NCBI RefSeq assembly: GCF_900105555.1
Contig: NZ_FNTZ01000001.1
Span: 4,467,001 to 4,531,000, forward strand
Direction of reading: 5' to 3'
From: Pseudomonas coleopterorum
Lineage (GTDB): Bacteria > Pseudomonadota > Gammaproteobacteria > Pseudomonadales > Pseudomonadaceae
DNA length: 64,000 nucleotides
The notes beneath the pieces were generated by a model. That model made no database searches. It was not told the origin of the DNA and saw only the letters and a list, made by a program, of their open reading frames with translations. Shown here piece by piece: positions 28,543 through 36,782 of the stretch (position 1 is its first letter; every line of letters begins with the position of its first letter). Position numbers and translations under genes: made by a program.

Positions 28543-29172
28543 CTACTCAACCGACTGTTTGGCGTGAAACAGTGCGGACAGGATGCGTTGCCGGACACTT
28601 GGGTGAGTGCAAACAGAAAGCGGACTGGGATGGGGCATTTCCAGCAATTCGAAATCAGGAAAGGCTAACCGGATACGCGGCATTGCCTGCTGAGCGACAC
28701 GCCCTGCAAACACGACAGTGACGAGATCTGGGAAACGAGGCAGCAGGGTGATCAGCATCTCTATACCCTCGTCAATTTGCGCTCTGCGGAGCGCACCCTT
28801 GGTTTTTTCGAGGTTGGGCAGCCAAGGGTACAGATTCCAAAGGACTGTCTCTTGGCGTGCCAATCCAGCCTGCTCCATGAAACCCTTGAGGTTGCGTTGT
28901 GCGGGCCCTGGATTGTCTCGTGAGACATACCGTGGACGACTGACCGTTCGAGCCGGCGATTCCAACAAGATCAATACTCGGGCGAAGACCCCGCCATCCA
29001 ACGGATCGAAATACGGCAACGTTTTATTGTCCGTGGACTGGGAATTCACCCAGCGTGTCAATTGCGCAACGTTCGGCAACAGCAGAAGGTCTTCGCGCGC
29101 TTGTAACGAAATTTCCTGCTGCGCGGTGATTTGATTAGGTAACACTGCTTGCACGCACCCTTCTATTGTCAA
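28543..29172 (-). CDS. Uracil-DNA glycosylase-superfamily protein
   Basis: A 209-aa protein with UDG-fold motifs: FDPLDGGVFARVLILLESPA, SRDNPGPAQRN, an NLYPW strand and a C-terminal HPSPLS loop. This pattern fits the uncharacterised UDG-like group rather than Ung. The start is uncertain (TTG at 29172). It converges tightly on the TDT gene (8 bp). DNA-repair activity is not demonstrated by the sequence alone. Confidence 0.75.
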   Translation of the reverse strand: MTIEGCVQAVLPNQITAQQEISLQAREDLLLLPNVAQLTRWVNSQSTDNKTLPYFDPLDGGVFARVLILLESPARTVSRPRYVSRDNPGPAQRNLKGFMEQAGLARQETVLWNLYPWLPNLEKTKGALRRAQIDEGIEMLITLLPRFPDLVTVVFAGRVAQQAMPRIRLAFPDFELLEMPHPSPLSVCTHPSVRQRILSALFHAKQSVE

Positions 29173-29308
29173 GAAATTGCCATTCGAAGGCCCGCTATGT
29201 TTGATTTGCAGGCTTTAGACCTCGCGCTGTCAAATTGCGATGCCTATGATGCAGGCATTCTATGCGATGGAAACTCTCCGAAGTACGACACACCTCGCCT
29301 GTTACTCT

Positions 29309-29482
29309 GTAGTGGTTTACTAACCCCGGACACGTTTTTAGGCGAAAATGGTCGCCACAGAGAGGTGTCTGATGACCAAGAAACGCCGTACCTTTTTCGC
29401 CGATTCCAAGTCCGAAACCGCCAGCTTTGTGCGCAATCAAGGCTGCATTCTTCCCTTGCCAATCGATCTAAAACCGTTTAGG
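29309..29482 (+). mobile_element. IS3-family remnant (orfA 5' end)
   Basis: An IS-end-like stretch is followed by an ATG at about 29,371 encoding MTKKRRTFFADSKSETASFV, which resembles the N-terminus of IS3-group OrfA proteins. The frame ends after about 37 residues and no OrfB follows. Confidence 0.5.
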
Positions 29483-29543
29483 TCATCTATAGCAGCCGAA
29501 TGCAGATGATCGATATGCTATGCCCTACCACCGCACGTCCCAA

Positions 29544-29567
29544 TGGGAACAACGTATTTTATCACCA
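29544..29567. repeat. Partial copy of the recombinase core site
   Basis: TTATCACCA (29559-29567), with a spacer CGTATT and a diverged left arm (6 of 9 bases), matches the symmetric site at 18735-18758. In both places the copy precedes an arsR gene, so it was either duplicated with the ars locus or marks a composite attachment site. Confidence 0.45.
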
Positions 29568-29692
29568 GTAATAGGCCAAAAGCCTGCGCATGCCTCGAAA
29601 GTCATAAATCAACCTAATTTGCAATTTCAGTATTGACAGGCAGGAAAAAAAGAATCGTTTCTGGACCGTGCGGAGTAGGAACAAAATGTGTA

Positions 29693-29710
29693 TATTCGAA
29701 TATTCGAATA
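29693..29710. promoter_or_regulatory. ArsR operator of ars locus 2
   Basis: TATTCGAATATTCGAATA, two overlapping TTCGAA palindromes, 22 bp ahead of the arsR start. It corresponds to the single palindrome of locus 1. Confidence 0.65.
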
Positions 29711-29731
29711 CATGCATATCTAGGAATGCTC

Positions 29732-30082
29732 ATGGATCTGTTACCGGCGACCGTCTTCAAATGTCTTGGCGACGAAACGCGCACACGCATCATGCTCATG
29801 CTCGCTGGCCAAGACGAGCTCTGTGTCTGCGAGCTGATTTGGGCGCTGGATGATAGTCAGCCGAAAATCTCTCGGCATTTAGCCCAACTTCGTAATTGCG
29901 GGTTATTAGCGGACCGCCGTCAGGGGCAGTGGATTTATTACCGCTTGCATCCACAGTTGCCCGAATGGGTTTTGCATGTGCTCCAGATAACACGCAGTGC
30001 TAATCAGTCCTGGATCGATCAAGACGCGAGCCGTCTTGCATTAATGGAAGATCGTCCGCTCCGCCAGGCCGCGTGCTGCTGA
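29732..30082 (+). CDS. arsR: Arsenical repressor ArsR (locus 2)
   Basis: A 116-aa ArsR/SmtB-family repressor with the ELCVCEL arsenite site. The ATG at 29732 gives [10 protein letters not shown]; upstream in-frame codons run through the operator. It heads the intact arsRBCH operon. Its protein is almost the same as the one at 18924, so the two repressors should recognise each other's operators. Confidence 0.94.
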   Translation: MDLLPATVFKCLGDETRTRIMLMLAGQDELCVCELIWALDDSQPKISRHLAQLRNCGLLADRRQGQWIYYRLHPQLPEWVLHVLQITRSANQSWIDQDASRLALMEDRPLRQAACC

Positions 30083-30102
30083 TTTTGCTGGAGAGTGTCC
30101 AT

Positions 30103-31392
30103 ATGGTTGCTGCAATCACAATATTCGTTCTGACACTTGCGTTGGTCATCTGGCAGCCGAAGGGATTGGGCGTAGGCTGGAGCGCCGCTGCCGGCGCAGT
30201 ACTGGCTTTGCTTACGGGTGTGGTTGGTCTAGGCGACGTACCTACGGTATGGGCCATCGTGTGGAATGCAACTGCCACTTTTATCGCCGTCATCATCATT
30301 AGCCTGTTACTGGATGAGGCCGGATTCTTCGAGTGGGCTGCCTTGCACATGGCACGGTTGGGCCAAGGCAAGGGCATCCGGTTGTTCATCCTGATGATCC
30401 TGCTGGGCGCCGCTGTTTCAGCTTTGTTTGCAAACGATGGCGCCGCGTTGATCCTGACCCCCATCGTCATTGCCATGCTCACAGCCTTGCGCTTTAGCCC
30501 GGCGTCTACTCTGGCCTTTGTCATGGCTGCAGGCTTCATCGCTGATACCGCGAGCCTGCCCATGGTGGTGTCCAACCTGGTCAATATCGTGTCGGCTGAT
30601 TTCTTCCAGATTGGCTTTGCTGAATATGCCGCGGTCATGTGGCCTGTGAACGTGATCAGCGTAGTGGCGACCTTGTTCATGCTCTGGCTGTGCTATCGGC
30701 GCGACATACCCACTACCTATGATCCACAGCAGCTTCATGCGCCTGGGACTGTTATCCGTGACAAGGCTACCTTTGTCGCAGGCTGGTGGGTCTTGGCGCT
30801 GCTGCTTGTCGGTCTGTTTGCACTAGAGCCGTTGGGGGTACCTATCAGTGCAGTAGCAGCCAGCTGCGCACTCATCCTTCTGGTGATCGCCGGCAAAGGC
30901 TGCGTTATTTCTACCCGTACGGTTATCAAAAATGCACCGTGGCAGGTTGTGGTGTTTTCGCTAGGGATGTACCTGGTGGTCTATGGGCTGCGCAACGCAG
31001 GGCTCACGGACGCTCTCACGTCTCTGCTTAATGTCTTCGCTGAACAGGGCCTGTGGACCGCAACTATGGGTACCGGCGTGATGGCTGCATTGCTGTCGTC
31101 TGTTATGAACAACATGCCCAGCGTGCTTATCGGTGCCCTATCAATTCAGGCCAGTCAGGCCACAGGCGTGGTCCATCAGGCCATGGTGTACGCCAACATC
31201 ATCGGCTGCGACTTGGGCCCCAAGATCACTCCGATCGGTAGCCTGGCCACGTTGCTGTGGCTCCACGTACTGGCTCAAAAACACATCCGCATCACGTGGG
31301 GATACTACTTCAAGGTTGGCAGCCTGCTGACCATCCCTGTTCTGCTTATTACCCTGGCCGCACTCGCCCTGCGGCTCAGCATCCAAGCCTAG
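30103..31392 (+). CDS. arsB: Arsenite efflux permease ArsB
   Basis: A 429-aa, 12-TM-type permease of the ArsB/NhaD superfamily, with conserved segments [54 protein letters not shown] and [12 protein letters not shown]. It exports arsenite and antimonite from the cytoplasm. The ATG at 30103 follows GGAG and lies 20 bp past arsR; a GTG at 30073 would overlap arsR. It is full-length, unlike the copy in locus 1. Confidence 0.95.
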   Translation: MVAAITIFVLTLALVIWQPKGLGVGWSAAAGAVLALLTGVVGLGDVPTVWAIVWNATATFIAVIIISLLLDEAGFFEWAALHMARLGQGKGIRLFILMILLGAAVSALFANDGAALILTPIVIAMLTALRFSPASTLAFVMAAGFIADTASLPMVVSNLVNIVSADFFQIGFAEYAAVMWPVNVISVVATLFMLWLCYRRDIPTTYDPQQLHAPGTVIRDKATFVAGWWVLALLLVGLFALEPLGVPISAVAASCALILLVIAGKGCVISTRTVIKNAPWQVVVFSLGMYLVVYGLRNAGLTDALTSLLNVFAEQGLWTATMGTGVMAALLSSVMNNMPSVLIGALSIQASQATGVVHQAMVYANIIGCDLGPKITPIGSLATLLWLHVLAQKHIRITWGYYFKVGSLLTIPVLLITLAALALRLSIQA

Positions 31393-31401
31393 GAGCCACC
31401 G

Positions 31402-31872
31402 ATGAAAATCCTTTTCATGTGTACCGCCAATAGCTGTCGAAGCGTGCTTTCTGAAGCGCTGTTCAACCATTTGGCCCCTGAAGGCGTCACAGCAGTAAGC
31501 TCCGGCAGCTTTCCGAGCGGACGACTCAATGCACAGGCGGTCAGTACCCTCCAAGCGCTCGGCATCGATACGTCAGGACTACATAGCAAGGGCTCGGAGA
31601 GCTTCCAGGATAATCCCCCTGACGTTGTGATCACCGTCTGTGACAAGGCTGGAGGCGAGCCCTGCCCCGTCTATTTTGGCTCAGCTATCAAGAGTCATTG
31701 GGGGCTGTCTGACCCCTCGGATGTCATTGGCCGCGACGAGGAGAAGCAGGCAGCCTTTGATGCCACCGTGACAACTATCCGGAACCGATTTACGGCCTTC
31801 TTTGCTTTGGATTTGGATGCGCTCAGTTCAACAGAGCTCAAGCATGCGTTGGACAGGATTGGAGCGCTGTAA
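31402..31872 (+). CDS. arsC: Arsenate reductase ArsC (low-molecular-weight phosphatase type)
   Basis: A 156-aa protein with the P-loop CTANSCRS at its N-terminus (CX5R), a second redox Cys ([14 protein letters not shown]) and the DPSD loop. It is related to LMW tyrosine phosphatases and reduces arsenate to arsenite for export by ArsB. It starts 9 bp after arsB and overlaps arsH by one base. Confidence 0.94.
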   Translation: MKILFMCTANSCRSVLSEALFNHLAPEGVTAVSSGSFPSGRLNAQAVSTLQALGIDTSGLHSKGSESFQDNPPDVVITVCDKAGGEPCPVYFGSAIKSHWGLSDPSDVIGRDEEKQAAFDATVTTIRNRFTAFFALDLDALSSTELKHALDRIGAL

Positions 31873-32606
31873 TGATCGAGCCTACATCCGAATATCCGGA
31901 AGACTTTCCCAGCCTGGACCTAGCCCTGCTCGATGTGCCTACGCCTGAGAAGCTTGCCCAGGATATGCAGCCCGACCACAAGCCTCGCATCCTGTTGCTC
32001 TATGGATCCACCCGTGAGCGCTCGTTCAGTCGGTTGCTGACCCAAGAGGCAGCGCAACTCCTGAACCTCATGGGCGCAGAGACGGCCATCTTCGACCCTT
32101 CAGGTCTGCCGTTACCTGATGATGCACCGGTGGAACATCCAAAAGTCCAGGAACTGCGTGACCTGGTACTGTGGTCCGAGGGTCAGGTGTGGTGTTCGCC
32201 GGAACGGCATGGGTCGATGTCGGCCGTGTTCAAGGCGCAGATCGATTGGATACCTTTGGCGTTGGGCGCAGTACGACCCTCGCAAGGCAAGACGTTGGCT
32301 GTGATGCAGGTATGTGGTGGATCCCAGTCATTCAATACGGTCAATCAGCTTCGTATCCTGGGCCGCTGGATGCGTATGGTCACGATCCCGAATCAATCCT
32401 CGGTACCCAAAGCCTTCCTTGAATTTGACGAAGCCGGGCGCATGAAGCCGTCTGCCTACTACGATCGGGTAGTGGACGTGATGGAGGAATTGGTGAAATT
32501 CACGTTGTTGGTACGAGGTCGAGAGAGTTACCTGGTAGACCGCTATTCGGAACGCAAGGAAGACGCCGAGGCCCTTTCCAAACGGGTGAACCAGCGTTCT
32601 ATCTAG
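31872..32606 (+). CDS. arsH: ArsH NADPH-dependent FMN reductase
   Basis: A 244-aa flavoprotein with the flavin-binding [12 protein letters not shown] motif, [18 protein letters not shown] and the family C-terminus [14 protein letters not shown]. ArsH oxidises organoarsenicals such as trivalent methylated forms. It is translationally coupled to arsC. A decayed second arsH occurs at 35947-36363. Confidence 0.94.
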   Translation: MIEPTSEYPEDFPSLDLALLDVPTPEKLAQDMQPDHKPRILLLYGSTRERSFSRLLTQEAAQLLNLMGAETAIFDPSGLPLPDDAPVEHPKVQELRDLVLWSEGQVWCSPERHGSMSAVFKAQIDWIPLALGAVRPSQGKTLAVMQVCGGSQSFNTVNQLRILGRWMRMVTIPNQSSVPKAFLEFDEAGRMKPSAYYDRVVDVMEELVKFTLLVRGRESYLVDRYSERKEDAEALSKRVNQRSI

Positions 32607-32725
32607 ACAAACATTTTGCCAGATAGGGCTCATCTCGATCCCAATGTTGAGTGCTGAGCTTGCTCCAAATCCGAGTGGGTGGATTTCAGTAATCCAATGG
32701 CATCAGCTACAGTGGAGCTTGAGTA

Positions 32726-33943
32726 TTGTCAGCAGAAAACGGCACTAAAGCGATAAGACCTGATTCCGCCTGGTCAGTGTTTCTAGTGTTCTTACGCTTG
32801 GGACTTACGTCTTTCGGAGGCCCGATTGCGCATTTAGGGTACTTTCGCGAGGAGTTTGTTGTTCGACGGCAATGGCTTAGCGATCGCAGCTATGCCGACC
32901 TGGTCGCGCTTTGCCAATTTCTTCCAGGACCTGCGAGCAGTCAAGTTGGCATAGGGTTGGGGCTATCGCGTGCCGGTTTGTCAGGTGCCATTGCTGCGTG
33001 GGCCGGTTTCACATTGCCATCAGCTATCATCCTGGCTTTATTTGCTCAGGGCATGGCCACGTGGGGAACCACTTTCCCAAGCGGCCTATTGAGCGGACTC
33101 AAAATCGTCGCAGTTGCGGTCGTTGCTCAAGCAGTCTGGGGTATGGCCCGCAATCTTTGCACCGACGTGCCCCGCGTAACCATTGCCGCTTTTTCGGCAT
33201 GCGCGGCGCTTTGGTTGCCCAACGCAACAGGACAGCTTGGTGTGATGGTCTGTGCGGCTGGAATCGGTTTGGTGTTTTTGAAACCTGTTCAAGGCCTAGT
33301 TACAGAATCGCTACCGATCGCAATCAGCCGGAAAGTGGGTGTGGTTTCATTGGCTTTGTTTTTCAGCCTATTGGCAGGCCTTCCATTACTACTGCAGGCC
33401 TTGCCCTCCCAAACACTCGCCATGTCGAACGACTTTTACCGGGCTGGCTCATTGGTATTTGGCGGCGGGCACGTGGTTTTGCCGTTGCTGCAGGCGGCAA
33501 CGGTACCCAACGGCTGGGTAGCCAACGATGCGTTCCTGGCAGGATATGGCGTAGCGCAGGCGGTACCTGGTCCGCTTTTTACCTTTGCAGCATTTCTCGG
33601 TGCGTCTATGAACGTCCAGCCCTCAGGTTGGACAGGCGCATCAATATGCCTCATCGCTATTTTCGCGCCTTCATTCCTTCTCATACTCGGCGTTTTGCCA
33701 TTCTGGGAACGACTGAAAAGTAGCGTTCGCATCCAGGCCGCGCTTGTAGGCGTCAACGCGGGAGTGCTCGGACTACTTTTGGCGGCTTTGTACAACCCGG
33801 TCTGGACAAGTGCCATATTAAAACCCACAGACTTCGGATTGGCGCTGATGGCTTTTGTTGCCCTAATGTTCTGGAAGGCCCCACCTTGGCTGGTCGTCTT
33901 GGTTTGCGGTTCGATCGGATGGCTGTCCGCACTGGTTCTATAA
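32726..33943 (+). CDS. chrA: Chromate transporter ChrA
   Basis: A 405-aa membrane protein made of two homologous CHR halves. The N-half has FGGPIAHLGYFREEFVVRR and the conserved LPGPASSQVGIGLG. The C-half has FGGGHVVLPLLQ and AVPGPLFTFAAFLG. It exports chromate. The start is a TTG at 32726 supported by TGGAG nine bases upstream. It follows the ars operon after a 119-bp gap and may have its own promoter. Confidence 0.92.
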   Translation: MSAENGTKAIRPDSAWSVFLVFLRLGLTSFGGPIAHLGYFREEFVVRRQWLSDRSYADLVALCQFLPGPASSQVGIGLGLSRAGLSGAIAAWAGFTLPSAIILALFAQGMATWGTTFPSGLLSGLKIVAVAVVAQAVWGMARNLCTDVPRVTIAAFSACAALWLPNATGQLGVMVCAAGIGLVFLKPVQGLVTESLPIAISRKVGVVSLALFFSLLAGLPLLLQALPSQTLAMSNDFYRAGSLVFGGGHVVLPLLQAATVPNGWVANDAFLAGYGVAQAVPGPLFTFAAFLGASMNVQPSGWTGASICLIAIFAPSFLLILGVLPFWERLKSSVRIQAALVGVNAGVLGLLLAALYNPVWTSAILKPTDFGLALMAFVALMFWKAPPWLVVLVCGSIGWLSALVL

Positions 33944-34080
33944 GCATCAAGCCCAGCCTTGCGAAGCGTCGAAGGAGCCCGAGATATCGATTATCGGTGC
34001 CTTTTGGACTCAGAAAATCTTCAAACATACGTAAATCGTACCCATCCATGCGCTTAGCAAATCCATAACCGCAGCTATAT

Positions 34081-34934
34081 CTAGGCTCTGTACGAAAAGT
34101 ATTGTCGCAAACACCGCATTGCACAGGCCAATGAGACCATCGCCGCAAAACTTGTTGCGAGCTTGTCGAAGCGAGTCACGATGCGGCGATTCTCTTTCAG
34201 CCAGCCGAACATGCGCTCAATGATGTTGCGCTGGCGGTATTTTGGCCGGTCAAACAATCTGGGTAAGCCCGGCTTGGGTTTACGTTTCATGTCGCGCAAC
34301 GGAATCACCGGTTGCATCCGATAACGATCACAGTAGCGACGCAGAGCTTCAGCGTCATAACCCTTGTCGGCCAGCAACCATCGGCAGCGTTTGCGGGGAC
34401 GACCGCGCAGGCTGGGAATGTAGGCCTCATCCAGCAGAGGTTGGGCATAGGTAATGTCGCTGGCCTGGCCGCCGGAAAGCAGGAAACGCAGAGGCACGCC
34501 ATTGGCGTCGCACAGCATGTGAATCTTGGTCGTCAGGCCGCCCCGGCTGCGACCGAGCGCATGGTCATGCGGCTCTTCAGGCCCCCTTTTTTTCCGGCGC
34601 CTGATGAGGCCCGGGTGGCGCGAGCAGCAGTGGAGTCGATCATCCAGGTTTCCAGATCGATCAAGCCTTGCTCGTTCAATCGGATATGAAGGCGTTTGAG
34701 CATCTGATCGAAAGCGCCACAATTACGCCAGTCGCGAAACCGTTGATACACCGTTGACCAAGGGCCGAAACGCTCCGGCATGTCCCGCCAGGCTGCCCCC
34801 GAACAGAGCACCCAGAGGACGCCGTTGAGCATCAGGCGGTCATCAGCACGCGGGCGCCCGCTGCGGCGGGACTCAGTGAAGAGATCGGCAACCAGATCCC
34901 AGGCTGCATCGGGGAGTTCATACCGCTTTGCCAT
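34081..34934 (-). CDS. IS5-family transposase (two frames, programmed frameshift)
   Basis: The first frame (34934 down to about 34587) encodes the N-terminal domain (MAKRYELPDAAWDLVADLF). The second (34722 to 34081) carries the DDE domain (DKGYDAEALRRYC, then RNIIERMFGWLKENRR). They join at an A7 run (34587-34593, minus strand) followed by G5, a classic minus-one slippery site of the IS427 group. The last codon meets the IS end, and the TAG stop comes from the flanking CTA target sequence. Confidence 0.88.
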
Positions 34935-35004
34935 CGTGGCCTCCTAGCGTTAATGGCGGCGGATTCTACCGGAATCGATATTTCAAGGGATTTCGTACAA
35001 AGCC
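34084..35004. mobile_element. IS5-family (IS427-group) insertion sequence
   Basis: 921 bp. Ends GGCTCTGTACGAAA (left) and GGCTTTGTACGAAA (right, inverted) differ at one position. The flanks are CTA and TAG, consistent with insertion into a CTAG target with a TA duplication. It separates chrA from the RHH gene and seems complete. Confidence 0.87.
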
Positions 35005-35320
35005 TAGTCTCCGTGTCTTCGCCACAAGCCTGCCGCTGCGCCAGATCGCTGCACCACCCTGCGTATTGATCAGAGAAAATAGGTTCTTCTCCCTCATTTC
35101 TTCCTGATAAAGCTAAACCTCAACTGTAATGGAAAAACCCTAAACCACTGATTTTGCCGAATAAGAAAATTTATCTAGCGTATTTTATCAACGGTAACAG
35201 AATTTATTCAGTCGTTATCTAAAGTCGATTTATGTGATGACCTTTGGTTCGTATACAATCAGATTGACTGACCTCGATTTAAAGCGCTTCAAGCAGATAA
35301 AAATAGGTGGGGAAATAATT
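35005..35320. other. Intergenic region downstream of the IS5 element
   Basis: About 315 bp without a gene. It contains ATTTTATCAACGGTAACAG (35182-35200), which resembles the right half of the core site at 18748-18764. Confidence 0.4.
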
Positions 35321-35548
35321 GTGGCCACTCCTGCAAAAGACCGTTCTGTCACTGCGCACTTCCCGCTCGAGCTGGCCGAACGCGTCGATGAAATCGCCGA
35401 GTGCTTGGAGCTTTTGAAAAACTGGATCGTGAAACAAGCCTTGTCCGCCCGGCTTGACCAAAAAGAAGAACTGGGTCGGCTCACCCGTGAAGCGCTGCCC
35501 AATGTCGATGCTGGTCGTGTGATCGATCATCAGGCGGTCCAAGCATAG
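35321..35548 (+). CDS. CopG/RHH-type antitoxin-like protein, apparently truncated
   Basis: A 75-aa protein from a GTG with AGGTGGGGA upstream: ATPAKDRSVTAHFPLELAER and VDEIAECLELLKNWIVKQAL form a ribbon-helix-helix. It ends at VIDHQAVQA. Related antitoxins, as I recall them, continue with a Trp (VQAWADSL), and here that codon position is TAG, suggesting a nonsense change. No RelE/ParE-type toxin follows. Confidence 0.7.
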   Translation: MATPAKDRSVTAHFPLELAERVDEIAECLELLKNWIVKQALSARLDQKEELGRLTREALPNVDAGRVIDHQAVQA

Positions 35549-35776
35549 GCCGGGCGTCTAGAGACCGGTACCCCATCGCTGGTATCACGCTGACGGAGCT
35601 GCAATGGACCAGCTAGGCGGCTTAGGATCTGGCGTGGCTGCATAAATTTTTGGTTCTAGTAAATCGCCCGGTTGTTGCGCGCACGGTGCATTAGCTCACC
35701 GCCTCGCCTTCCTCACTGCTGACGAATCCGCACCTTGGTGAGCGCCATGACGAATTTGAGCCACGTGATATGCGTC

Positions 35777-35835
35777 GGTGGATGGTGGATGGTGGATGGT
35801 GGATGGTGGATGGTGGATGGTGGATGGTGGATGGT
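35777..35835 (+). repeat. 7-bp tandem repeat (GGTGGAT, 8.4 copies)
   Basis: Perfect head-to-tail GGTGGAT units over 59 bp, with no spacer variation. It lies in a 398-bp non-coding stretch (35549-35946) that otherwise holds nothing recognisable. Confidence 0.9.
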
Positions 35836-35946
35836 ATGAGATCACAGGCGCCACTATCTACCTACTGCGGCTGTAGCACAGCTGAGAATGCCGCTCATGT
35901 TGTATGAAACTGCTATCCACCCATTGCGGACATTCCGGGCATGGCT

Positions 35947-36363
35947 TCAGATTGATCGCTGGTTCACCCGAGCAGATATGTGCTCGAAGTTTTCCTTGCG
36001 CTCCGAATAGCGGTCCACTAGTGATTCCTGGCGGTCACGCAGCATGATGGTGAGCCATACCATGTCCTCCGTGACATCCACCACGCGATCATTGTACGGC
36101 GAAAGCTTCATGCGCCCAACGTTATCGAACTCCAGATAAGCCTTGCGTACAGAGGACTGGTTCGGAACGGTGAACATCCACATCCAGCGCCCATGCACAC
36201 GCAGCTGACTGACCACATTGAACGACTGCAAGCCGCCTCATACCTGCATTATTGCCAGGGTCTTGCCTTGGGTGAGGCGTAGCGCACCTGCCGCTAGAGA
36301 TACCCAGTCTGTCTGCGCCTTGAGATCCGCAGACATCGCGTCATGGCGTTCTAGCCAAAGCCC
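35947..36363 (-). pseudogene. arsH: arsH remnant
   Basis: The minus strand encodes LERHDAMSADLKAQTDW, then LRLTQGKTLAIMQV, a TGA at 36238-36240 where intact ArsH has Cys, and then [18 protein letters not shown] through to VNQRSI. It is clearly more diverged from the intact arsH than the two arsR copies are from each other, so it comes from a different ars locus. The N-terminal part is missing; it abuts the recombinase module. Confidence 0.85.
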
Positions 36364-36379
36364 CCATATTATCCCAACT

Positions 36380-36781
36380 TCATTTTACCGACTTCAACCT
36401 CTTGATTTTCGATTCTGCCAATTGTTGCTCAAGGAAATTTATCATTAAGTCTTTGGATCTAACCTCATCCGCGCAATCTCGCCGCACATCCTCCAGCTCA
36501 ACAAGCAGTTCGGAGCATGCCTTAGTCAGAGCTGAAACAAGCTCTTTTTGATGAGTAAGTTGAGCCCTTAGCAGGTGGGCTTTCAGCTCCTGCTGCTTTT
36601 TAGGCTGTACGTCAGCACCGGAATTATGAAGTTTTATCAGCGCTACAATATCAGGATAATACTTATAAAAGGATGATCGACATAAATTCACAGATCGGGC
36701 CAACCCAGTGATGGTTATACCACCTTCAGCTTTGAGCGCCTCAAAAGACTTTAATATTAACTCGCGGCTACCTTTTCGCAT
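36380..36781 (-). CDS. Small HTH/coiled-coil protein of the recombinase module
   Basis: A 133-aa protein: a TetR-like N-terminal helix-turn-helix (ITITGLARSVNLCRSSFYKYY) and a long charged coiled coil (about residues 65-133). The ATG at 36781 is one base beyond the stop of the upstream recombinase and has AAGGGA ahead of it. Position and shape match the small third component (TnpC) of Tn554-like systems; it also fits the small GmtX-type partner of gamma-mobile-trio islands. Both comparisons are from memory. Confidence 0.7.
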   Translation of the reverse strand: MRKGSRELILKSFEALKAEGGITITGLARSVNLCRSSFYKYYPDIVALIKLHNSGADVQPKKQQELKAHLLRAQLTHQKELVSALTKACSELLVELEDVRRDCADEVRSKDLMINFLEQQLAESKIKRLKSVK

Positions 36782-36782
36782 G

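Noticed and set aside
35182-35200. Third full copy of the integrase core site
   Set aside because: Only the right half resembles the site; the left arm is not recognisable, so it is not listed as a feature of its own.
35777-35835. Possible CRISPR-like array
   Set aside because: Units are 7 bp and directly adjacent, without spacers; simple tandem repeat.
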